From contig URUX01000031.1 of NCBI GenBank assembly GCA_900551135.1, positions 1-18,525 on the forward strand: a DNA stretch of 18,525 nt. Direction: 5' to 3'. The number at the start of each line of letters is the position of its first letter. The stretch's first letter is position 1. Position numbers and translations under genes: made by a program. Below the pieces are notes generated by a model. That model did no database searches, was not told where the DNA came from, and saw only the letters and a program-made list of their open reading frames with translations. Below are positions 12,739 through 18,525 of the stretch, piece by piece. The DNA comes from an uncultured Clostridium sp. GTDB lineage: Bacteria; Bacillota; Clostridia; Lachnospirales; Lachnospiraceae.

Positions 12739-13482
12739 ATGCATCACTTTTTTGTTTCACCCCAGTCTGTGGGAGAAGAGAAGATTGTCATTACCGGTTC
12801 AGATGTCAATCACATCAAAAACGCTCTGCGGATGAAGCAGGGGGAGATGGTTCGGATCAGCGACGGCCTTGGAACCGATTATCTGTGCCGGATTGAATGT
12901 GTGGAAAACAGTCAGGTAGAAGTATCTATTGTGGAAAAAACAGACAGCGGGGAACTGCCGGTACGGATTTACCTGTTTCAGGGACTGCCAAAGTCAGACA
13001 AGATGGAACTGATTATCCAAAAGGCAGTAGAACTGGGGGCCTATGCAGTCATCCCCACAGCGACCCGCAATGCGGTGGTAAAGCTGGATGGAAAAAAAGA
13101 AAAAGCAAAACTGGACAGATGGCAGGCCATTGCAGAGAGTGCGGCAAAGCAGTCGAAACGGGGAATTATCCCCCGGATAGAACGGGTCATGTCCTTTCAG
13201 GAAGCCCTTCAGTCGGCCCGCGGACTGGATAGGATATGGATTCCCTATGAAAATGAATCCGGTATGGAGAATACGCGGAAAGCCCTGGAGCAGATAGGCC
13301 CTGAAACGGGTTCGGTAGGCATTTTTATCGGCCCGGAAGGCGGATTTGACGAGAAAGAGATTGAACTGGCCAGAGAAATGGGAGCAGTGCCGATTTCTCT
13401 GGGAAAACGGATTCTTCGTACAGAGACTGCCGGCTTTGCAATCCTGTCTCTTGTAATGATGAAGGCCGAGGGCGCATATTAG
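12739..13482 (+). CDS. rsmE: 16S rRNA (uracil1498-N3)-methyltransferase RsmE
   Basis: RsmE methylates U1498 of 16S rRNA in the assembled 30S subunit, near the decoding site. The product is 247 residues. The N-terminal PUA-like domain (~1-70) starts MHHFFV and has HIKNALRMKQGE. The SPOUT (trefoil-knot) domain holds GLPKSDKMELIIQKAVELG, AAKQSKRGIIP, IGPEGGF (197-203) and LGKRILRTETA (221-231), the last two forming the SAM-binding knot. The start is one base after the prmA stop and the ribosome binding site (AGGAG) is inside prmA, so the two are translationally coupled. Confidence 0.95.
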   Translation: MHHFFVSPQSVGEEKIVITGSDVNHIKNALRMKQGEMVRISDGLGTDYLCRIECVENSQVEVSIVEKTDSGELPVRIYLFQGLPKSDKMELIIQKAVELGAYAVIPTATRNAVVKLDGKKEKAKLDRWQAIAESAAKQSKRGIIPRIERVMSFQEALQSARGLDRIWIPYENESGMENTRKALEQIGPETGSVGIFIGPEGGFDEKEIELAREMGAVPISLGKRILRTETAGFAILSLVMMKAEGAY

Positions 13483-13510
13483 AGACGTCAGTTTAAGGAG
13501 CAGATAGAAC

Positions 13511-14677
13511 ATGATAAGTCACAATGAAATTTATTTGGATAATTCCGCTACTACAAAAGTCCTGGACAGTGTAAAAGAGATTGTGGTAAAAACCATGACC
13601 GAGGATTACGGCAATCCTTCGGCCAGACACCGGAAGGGAAAAGAGGCAGAGGATTATGTCAAAGAGGCCGCAGACATTATTGCAAAGACCCTGAAGGTTC
13701 AGCCCAAAGAGATCCTCTTTACTTCCGGAGGAACCGAGTCCAACAATACGGCGCTTATTGGCGCTGCCATGGCCAATAAACGGGCTGGAAACCATATCGT
13801 AACCACCCGCATTGAGCATCCGTCCGTCTATAATCCGCTGATCTTTTTAGAGGAACTGGGCTTTGAAGTAACGTATCTCTCTGTGGACGGAGACGGCCAT
13901 ATTTCGCTGGAAGAACTGAGAGAAAGTTTGTGTCCCGATACGATTCTGGTCTCCATTATGTACGTGAATAACGAGATTGGAGCGGTAGAGCCCATAGAAG
14001 CAATCAGTTCTGTGATTCGGGAAAAAAGTCCCAAAGCCCTGTTTCATGTAGATGCTATTCAGGCTTATGGGAAATACCAGATTCGCCCCAAAAAGCAGGG
14101 AATCGATCTGCTCTCTGTCAGTGCCCACAAGATTCATGGCCCTAAGGGAGTCGGATTTTTATATATCAATGAAAAAGCAAAAGTGAAGCCGTTGATTTTA
14201 GGCGGCGGTCAGCAGAGAAACATGCGGTCCGGCACAGAAAACGTGCCTGGTATAGCAGGGTTAGGCCAGGCAGCCAGAGAAGCATATACAGATTTTGAAG
14301 AGAAGATTTCTTATATTTGCAGCCTGAAGGATTATTTTACGGATCGGGTATCCGAACTGGATGGAGTCGTAGTAAACAGCAAAAAAGGATTAGACAGTGC
14401 GCCTCAGATTGCCAGCGTAAGTTTCCGGGGAGTCCGCAGTGAAGTGCTGCTTCACGCGCTGGAAGAAAAGGGGATTTACGTTTCGTCCGGATCTGCCTGT
14501 TCTTCCAACCATCCGGCGATCAGCGGTACCTTAAAAAGCATAGGAGTAGGAAGAGAGTACTTAGATGCTACGTTACGATTCAGCTTCAGCCGTTTTAACA
14601 CTACGGAAGAAATCGACAGATGCATGGAGGCACTAAAGGAGCTGCTTCCGGTTTTGCGCCGGTATCAGCGAGGATAA
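13511..14677 (+). CDS. Cysteine desulfurase (NifS/IscS class, ThiI partner)
   Basis: This is a PLP enzyme that takes sulfur from cysteine as an enzyme persulfide and releases alanine. The product is 388 residues. Family motifs: YLDNSATT at the start, TSGGTESNN (71-79), HVDAIQAYGK (Asp181 contacts PLP), the PLP lysine Lys207 in SAHKIHGPKG, and the catalytic Cys330 in SSGSACSSNHP. It lacks the extended IscU-docking C-terminus of IscS and lies 17 bases before thiI, so it most likely feeds tRNA thiolation through ThiI, as NifZ does in Bacillus subtilis (inference from context). AAGGAG precedes the ATG. It is in the prmA transcription unit, 28 bases after rsmE. Confidence 0.94.
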   Translation: MISHNEIYLDNSATTKVLDSVKEIVVKTMTEDYGNPSARHRKGKEAEDYVKEAADIIAKTLKVQPKEILFTSGGTESNNTALIGAAMANKRAGNHIVTTRIEHPSVYNPLIFLEELGFEVTYLSVDGDGHISLEELRESLCPDTILVSIMYVNNEIGAVEPIEAISSVIREKSPKALFHVDAIQAYGKYQIRPKKQGIDLLSVSAHKIHGPKGVGFLYINEKAKVKPLILGGGQQRNMRSGTENVPGIAGLGQAAREAYTDFEEKISYICSLKDYFTDRVSELDGVVVNSKKGLDSAPQIASVSFRGVRSEVLLHALEEKGIYVSSGSACSSNHPAISGTLKSIGVGREYLDATLRFSFSRFNTTEEIDRCMEALKELLPVLRRYQRG

Positions 14678-14694
14678 TACAGGAAGGAATTAGT

Positions 14695-15876
14695 ATGGAA
14701 TACCAGTCATTTTTAATTAAGTATGCCGAAATCGGCATTAAAGGCAAAAACAGGTATCTGTTTGAAGATGCATTAGTCAAGCAGATTAATCACGCATTAA
14801 AAAGCGTAGACGGCGGATTTTTAGTAACCAAAGAAGCTGGCCGGATTTACGCCCAGGCTTCCAAACCCTTTGATTTTGACGAAGCCGTTGAAGCATTAAA
14901 AAAAGTGTTTGGAATTGCGGCAATCTGTCCCATGGTGCAGATTGAAGACAAAGGATTTGCAGATTTAAAAGAACAGGTTAAAGAATACATTGATCAGGTT
15001 TACCCGGATAAACATTTCACCTTTAAGGTGGCGGCAAGAAGAGCAAACAAGCATTATCCGGTCAGTTCCGATCAGATTAACCGGGATCTGGGAGAAGTGA
15101 TTTTAGAAACTTATCCGGAGACAAAGGTAGACGTACACAATCCGGATGTGCTGTTGCGGGTAGAGGTACGCCAGAAGATCAATATTTTCTCCGAGACCAT
15201 CCCGGGACCTGGAGGAATGCCGGTAGGAACCAATGGAAAGGCCATGCTTCTGCTGTCTGGCGGTATTGACAGTCCGGTGGCAGGCTATATGATTGCAAAA
15301 AGAGGCGTCCGCTTAGAGGCCACTTATTTCCATGCACCGCCATATACCAGTGACCGGGCAAAGCAGAAGGTCGTGGATTTGGCGAAACAGGTAGCCAGAT
15401 ATGCAGGCCCGATTCCGCTGCATATTGTCAACTTTACCGATATTCAGCTGTATATTTACGATCAGTGTCCGCATGAGGAACTGACCATTATTATGCGCCG
15501 TTATATGATGCGGATTGCAGAACGGATTGCTCAGGCCAATAACTGTCACGGACTGATTACCGGTGAAAGCATTGGACAGGTGGCCTCCCAGACGATGCAG
15601 TCTCTGGCAGCTACAGACGATGCATGTACAATCCCGGTATTCCGTCCGGTCATTGGATTTGACAAACAGGAAATCGTAGATGTGGCAGAAAAGATCGGCA
15701 CGTTCGAGACGTCCATTCAGCCATATGAAGACTGCTGCACCATCTTTGTGGCAAAACATCCGGTAACAAAGCCGAACCTGGGAATTATCCGCCGTTCGGA
15801 AGAAAATCTGGCGGAAAAAATTGACGAAATGGTAGAAACTGCCATTGAGACAGCAGAGACTATCTGGTGCCGTTAA
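14695..15876 (+). CDS. thiI: tRNA 4-thiouridine synthase ThiI
   Basis: ThiI adenylates U8 of tRNA and transfers sulfur to give s4U, a near-UV sensor; in some bacteria it also serves thiazole synthesis. The product is 393 residues. An N-terminal ferredoxin-like part (KYAEIGIKGKNR) leads into a THUMP domain (~60-165). The PP-loop ATPase follows with the signature LLLSGGIDSP (185-194) and LITGESIGQVASQT. The conserved Cys in EDCCTIF (347-348) is present. There is no C-terminal rhodanese domain, so the sulfur must come from the upstream desulfurase directly, the usual Gram-positive arrangement. The ATG at 14695 has AGGAAGGA upstream. An open frame 25 codons longer overlaps the previous gene and is not the start. 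Confidence 0.95.
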   Translation: MEYQSFLIKYAEIGIKGKNRYLFEDALVKQINHALKSVDGGFLVTKEAGRIYAQASKPFDFDEAVEALKKVFGIAAICPMVQIEDKGFADLKEQVKEYIDQVYPDKHFTFKVAARRANKHYPVSSDQINRDLGEVILETYPETKVDVHNPDVLLRVEVRQKINIFSETIPGPGGMPVGTNGKAMLLLSGGIDSPVAGYMIAKRGVRLEATYFHAPPYTSDRAKQKVVDLAKQVARYAGPIPLHIVNFTDIQLYIYDQCPHEELTIIMRRYMMRIAERIAQANNCHGLITGESIGQVASQTMQSLAATDDACTIPVFRPVIGFDKQEIVDVAEKIGTFETSIQPYEDCCTIFVAKHPVTKPNLGIIRRSEENLAEKIDEMVETAIETAETIWCR

Positions 15877-15891
15877 ATACCCCGGACATAG

Positions 15892-15922
15892 AAAAAGGGG
15901 CTGTCGTTCAGACGACAGCCCC
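15892..15922 (-). terminator. Hairpin between thiI and the HPr-like gene; terminator on the minus strand
   Basis: An 11-bp perfect stem (GGGGCTGTCGT / ACGACAGCCCC, 15897-15907 with 15912-15922) has a four-base loop. On the minus strand it is followed by T5, a full terminator 17 bases past the HPr-like stop. On the plus strand no U-tract follows, so thiI transcripts may not end cleanly here. Confidence 0.85.
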
Positions 15923-15938
15923 AATAGAATCTGTAAGA

Positions 15939-16172
15939 TTAGTCAATGGTGTATGGAGACAGGGTATTTAAAATCTCCTCAATGTTATTCTCTGTATGGA
16001 TATTTAAGTCGATTGGTTTGGAAAGATCCAGACTGAAGATACCCATGATGGATTTTGCATCAATAATGTATCTGCCGGAAACTAAATCGAAATCCGCATC
16101 AAATTTTGCTAAATCGTTGACAAAAGATTTTACCTTATCAATAGAGTTTAAAGAAATGTGAACAGTTCTCAT
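15939..16172 (-). CDS. HPr-like protein without the phosphorylatable histidine
   Basis: The product is 77 residues, close to the ~85 of HPr. The segment RYIIDAKSIMGIFSLDLSKP (34-53) corresponds to the part of HPr that carries the regulatory serine and the KSIMGV-type helix, so Ser41 would match HPr Ser46. Where HPr has the His15 active site (HARPA), this protein has SIDKVKSFVN (10-19), with no histidine, so it cannot carry phosphate from enzyme I. Similar proteins are annotated as HPr family in Lachnospiraceae. A regulatory role like that of Crh, which also lacks His15 and acts through Ser46-P with CcpA, is possible (inference). ATG at 16172 with AAGGAGG ten bases upstream. Monocistronic, with its own promoter and terminator. 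Confidence 0.8.
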   Translation of the reverse strand: MRTVHISLNSIDKVKSFVNDLAKFDADFDLVSGRYIIDAKSIMGIFSLDLSKPIDLNIHTENNIEEILNTLSPYTID

Positions 16173-16236
16173 TGGAAGAATCCTCCTTGCATCTATGTAT
16201 TATAGTATTTACTAAAATTATTAGAACCTTACTATT

Positions 16237-16265
16237 ATACTACAGAGATACCAGACAAAAGTCAA
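16237..16265 (-). promoter_or_regulatory. Likely promoter of the HPr-like gene
   Basis: On the minus strand, TTGACT (complement of 16260-16265) is followed after 17 bases by TAGTAT (complement of 16237-16242), which overlaps a TATAAT three bases on. A second TATAAT lies nearer the gene (16199-16204) without a good -35 box. The exact start is uncertain. Confidence 0.5.
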
Positions 16266-16302
16266 TAGAAAGTTTGCATGAAAAGAATACAGGAGACCGT
16301 TT

Positions 16303-17655
16303 ATGAAGACAGCAGCATTACACAATTTGGGATGCAAAGTAAATGCATATGAGACAGAGGCCATGCAGCAGCTTTTGGAAGCTGCCGGATATCAGATTGT
16401 AGACTTTGCCCAGAAAGCTGATATTTATATAATTAACACTTGTTCTGTAACCAATATTGCAGACAAAAAATCCCGCCAGATGCTTCACCGGGCAAAGAAG
16501 CAGAATCCGGACAGCATTGTGGTTGCAGCAGGCTGTTACGCTCAGTCGGCAGAAGAACAGCTGAAAAAAGATAATGCAGTAGATTTGATTATCGGCAACA
16601 ATAAAAAGAAAGAACTGCCGGAGATACTGGAAGAATATCTGGCTTCCAGGGTACAGGAGAAAAAACAGTCTTATGTAATTGATATTTCCCAAACCCATGA
16701 TTACGAGGATTTACACATAGAAAAAATAGCGGATCATACAAGAGCGTTTTTAAAAGTACAGGATGGCTGTAATCAGTTTTGCAGCTACTGTATCATTCCC
16801 TATACCAGGGGACGCATCCGCAGCCGCCGTCCTGAAGACGTAGTGAAAGAAACCCGGTGCCTGGTAGAAAAAGGCTACAGGGAAATGGTTTTGACCGGGA
16901 TTCATTTAAGTTCTTATGGAAAAGATTTTCCGGAAGAGGAATCGCTGGGACTGCTTGATCTGATCCGCCAAATCCATCAGATTGATGGTGTGGAGAGGAT
17001 TCGTCTGGGTTCTTTGGAACCCCGCATTGTGACAGAAGAATTTGCTCTGGAACTGGCCTCCATGCCCAAAGTATGCCCTCATTTCCATCTGTCCTTACAG
17101 AGCGGCTCAGAAGCTACACTAAAGCGTATGAACCGCCATTATACTCCGGAAGAATATCTGGAAGGCTGCCGCCGTCTGCGGAAAGTGTTTGGAAATCCGG
17201 CCATTACCACAGATGTAATCGTAGGATTTCCCGGAGAAACAGAGGAGGAATTTGAAGAGACCAGAAAGTTTCTGGAAGAAGTGCATTTTTACGAAATGCA
17301 TATTTTTAAATATTCCAGAAGAGGAGGCACCCGTGCAGACCGGATGCCGGATCAGGTTCCAGAAGAGATCAAAACTTCCCGAAGTGAAATTTTGCTAGAA
17401 ATGGAGCGGACTATGTCGGCCCGGTACCGCGAAAGTTTTCTGGGAAAAGAGTGCCGTATATTATTAGAGGAACCGGTTAAACTGGACGGAAAAGATTATT
17501 ATACCGGCCATACACCGGAATATGTCCGTATGGCAGTACCATTGGAAGCCGCTGGTTCAGACGGAACCGGTTTAAAGGGGACATTTGTCACAGGAACTGC
17601 GGTTCGGATGCTGAATGATGAAGTGGTGCTGCTTCAGGAAAAGTTAAGAAATTAA
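16303..17655 (+). CDS. mtaB: tRNA t6A37 methylthiotransferase MtaB
   Basis: MtaB is a radical-SAM enzyme converting t6A to ms2t6A at position 37 of ANN-decoding tRNAs (YqeV in Bacillus subtilis). The product is 450 residues. The N-terminal UPF0004 domain has the three cysteines of the auxiliary 4Fe-4S cluster: Cys11 (NLGCKVNAYE), Cys47 (NTCSVTN) and Cys78 (AAGCYAQ). The radical-SAM domain has Cys156, Cys160 and Cys163 in DGCNQFCSYCIIPYTRGR. A C-terminal TRAM-like domain (~385-445) binds tRNA. The NLGCKVN form, rather than TLGCQMN, separates MtaB from MiaB. AGGAGACC precedes the ATG. I see no strong promoter in the gap, so it may depend partly on read-through from thiI. Confidence 0.95.
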   Translation: MKTAALHNLGCKVNAYETEAMQQLLEAAGYQIVDFAQKADIYIINTCSVTNIADKKSRQMLHRAKKQNPDSIVVAAGCYAQSAEEQLKKDNAVDLIIGNNKKKELPEILEEYLASRVQEKKQSYVIDISQTHDYEDLHIEKIADHTRAFLKVQDGCNQFCSYCIIPYTRGRIRSRRPEDVVKETRCLVEKGYREMVLTGIHLSSYGKDFPEEESLGLLDLIRQIHQIDGVERIRLGSLEPRIVTEEFALELASMPKVCPHFHLSLQSGSEATLKRMNRHYTPEEYLEGCRRLRKVFGNPAITTDVIVGFPGETEEEFEETRKFLEEVHFYEMHIFKYSRRGGTRADRMPDQVPEEIKTSRSEILLEMERTMSARYRESFLGKECRILLEEPVKLDGKDYYTGHTPEYVRMAVPLEAAGSDGTGLKGTFVTGTAVRMLNDEVVLLQEKLRN

Positions 17656-17658
17656 AGG

Positions 17659-17687
17659 TTGCCGAAAAATGACTTTTGGTTTAGAAT
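17659..17687 (+). promoter_or_regulatory. Possible promoter of ireB
   Basis: TTGCCG (17659-17664), a 17-base spacer, then TAGAAT (17682-17687). It begins just after the mtaB stop and would give a ~25-base leader for the ATG at 17720. Confidence 0.45.
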
Positions 17688-17719
17688 AGAGAAGAATAGT
17701 GATTAAGGACGTGATAGAA

Positions 17720-17980
17720 ATGGGCGATATTCAAAATACTCAATATTTTAAAGCAATTCAGGAGACTCCGGTTGAAGTAAGCAGAGTCTTAAAAGACGTG
17801 TATATTGCCCTTACGGAAAAGGGGTACAACCCTGTCAATCAGATCGTGGGCTATATTATGTCAGGAGACCCGACTTATATTACCAGCCACAAAGGCGCCA
17901 GAAGTTTAATTATGAAAGTAGAACGTGATGAGATTCTGGAAGAGTTGATGGCAGTTTACATTGAAACAAAGCTCAGCTGA
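17720..17980 (+). CDS. ireB: IreB family regulatory phosphoprotein (UPF0297)
   Basis: The product is 86 residues, matching the 84-90 of the family. The core motif is very clear: EKGYNPVNQIVGYIMSGDPT (33-52), then YITSHKGARSLI and ERDEILEEL. In Enterococcus faecalis IreB is a substrate of the Ser/Thr kinase IreK, phosphorylated near its N-terminus (Thr4, Thr7), and tunes cephalosporin resistance. Here Thr7 lies at the same place if the ATG at 17720 is used, which together with the family length supports this start. The frame also has a GTG at 17699 that would add seven residues. A weak AAGGA lies 11 bases before the ATG. It is followed by a terminator and then ruvX, the common Firmicutes order. 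Confidence 0.92.
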   Translation: MGDIQNTQYFKAIQETPVEVSRVLKDVYIALTEKGYNPVNQIVGYIMSGDPTYITSHKGARSLIMKVERDEILEELMAVYIETKLS

Positions 17981-18059
17981 TGGCGGCAGACTAAGGCAGG
18001 ACAGGATGGTGCGCTGTGAGAGGACGAGATGTTGTCCTTTCCGGACGCCGGATATAACG
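17981..18059. other. Short intergenic stretch with small stems
   Basis: Two small dyads are visible: AGGAC / GTCCT around an eight-base loop and TCCGG-ACG-CCGGA (near 18039-18051). They precede the main terminator. No reading frame is supported. Confidence 0.35.
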
Positions 18060-18105
18060 CAGCAAAACAGTTGGTGATGAACCGACTGATTTTGTTGTTT
18101 ATTTA
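18060..18105 (+). terminator. Rho-independent terminator between ireB and ruvX
   Basis: A 16-bp stem with one bulge (18060-18075 with 18081-18097, CAGCAAAA...TTTTGTTG) closes a GATGA loop and is followed by TTTATTT. It suggests that ruvX has its own promoter or depends on read-through; I could not identify a convincing ruvX promoter in the remaining 75 bases. Confidence 0.7.
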
Positions 18106-18179
18106 TGATATAAAAAATCAATAAAACTTATAAAAAAGCAGACAGGTCTGGCATTTTGTCTGTGAGGAAAGAATAAAAT

Positions 18180-18525
18180 ATGAATATGACAAGAATTATG
18201 GGGCTGGATTATGGCTCCAGGACAGTGGGGGTGGCAGTCAGCGACAGTCTGGGAATTACGGCTCAGGGAGTTGAGACGATTACGAGGACTGACGAGGGAA
18301 AACTGCGCCGCACCCTTGCCCGGATTGAAGAACTGTCCAGGGAATACGGAATCAGCCGTATTGTTTTAGGGTATCCTAAAAACATGAACAATTCTGCAGG
18401 GGAACGTGTAAAAAAGACGGAGGAGTTTGCCGCAATGGTAGAAAGGCGTACAGGGATTCCGGTAGTATTCTGGGACGAGCGGCTGTCTACGGTATCAGCG
18501 GAACGGGTGCTGATAGAAAGCGGTG
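18180..18525 (+). CDS. ruvX: Holliday junction resolvase-like RuvX (YqgF), 5' part
   Basis: The gene runs off the right edge; 115 codons are visible of the usual ~140. The RNase H-like fold is shown by MGLDYGSRTVGVAVSD (first catalytic Asp), IVLGYPKNMNNSAGERVKK and FWDERLSTVSAE (second acidic site). The family has been tied to Holliday junction resolution and to maturation of the 5' end of 16S rRNA, with evidence strongest for the latter role in Escherichia coli YqgF. ATG at 18180 with GAGGAAAG nine bases upstream; a second ATG six bases on is also possible. A short dyad, CAGACA / TGTCTG (18139-18144 with 18157-18162), lies right before the ribosome binding site. It follows ireB as in other Firmicutes. 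Confidence 0.93.
   Translation, partial: MNMTRIMGLDYGSRTVGVAVSDSLGITAQGVETITRTDEGKLRRTLARIEELSREYGISRIVLGYPKNMNNSAGERVKKTEEFAAMVERRTGIPVVFWDERLSTVSAERVLIESG

Noticed and set aside
15946..16161. 71-codon plus-strand frame antisense to the HPr-like gene
   Set aside because: The minus strand has AAGGAGG, promoter, terminator and a family match; the plus frame has none.
1..18525. tRNA or rRNA genes, toxin-antitoxin, phage or defence systems
   Set aside because: No cloverleaf or rRNA segment was noticed on reading, and all supported genes fall into housekeeping, cell-wall, regulatory or IS families.

Overview
The window looks like a chromosomal segment of a low-to-mid GC, Gram-positive Clostridia, most likely Lachnospiraceae. 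This is inferred from the HrcA/CIRCE heat-shock operon, the HPr-like protein without the phosphorylatable His, the IreB-RuvX pair, strong AGGAGG ribosome binding sites and near-consensus sigma-A promoters. It is mainly conserved housekeeping sequence with an accessory left end. I did not recognise a large undescribed system. The unexplained signals are in the intergenic DNA.

Left end (1-2770): the right end of an IS3/IS150-type insertion sequence stops about 66 bp past the 3' end of a secreted 3D (Asp-Asp-Asp) domain protein. A second, paralogous 3D protein with a long charged linker lies upstream of it. Both are on the minus strand and each has its own TTGACA promoter. The 560-bp gap before hrcA holds a degenerate tandem array with a 51-52 bp period (about four units plus a partial one), an ABA'B' inverted-repeat arrangement, and the hrcA promoter followed by a perfect CIRCE operator.

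Heat-shock operon (2771-9108): hrcA-grpE-dnaK-dnaJ, followed 12 bp later by a cytoplasmic transglutaminase-fold protein. A strong terminator closes it. A 13-bp intercistronic hairpin separates dnaK from dnaJ.

Middle (9042-11445): the terminator overlaps the 3' end of a truncated acetyltransferase remnant on the minus strand. Upstream of that are a 17-codon ORF and a hairpin. A citrate synthase gene (minus) is divergent from a MarR-family regulator (plus). A perfect 18-bp palindrome lies between and against their two promoters. The citrate synthase mRNA has a leader that can fold into a long two-part stem.

Right part (11702-18525): prmA-rsmE-cysteine desulfurase-thiI read as one transcription unit covering L11 methylation, 16S rRNA m3U1498 and tRNA 4-thiouridine. 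A small HPr-like gene follows on the minus strand, then mtaB (tRNA ms2t6A37), ireB, and the 5' part of ruvX, which runs off the window.

In Bacillus subtilis the order is hrcA-grpE-dnaK-dnaJ-prmA-rsmE-mtaB. Here the same genes keep that order but are split by two inserted blocks, each now supplied with its own promoters and terminators.
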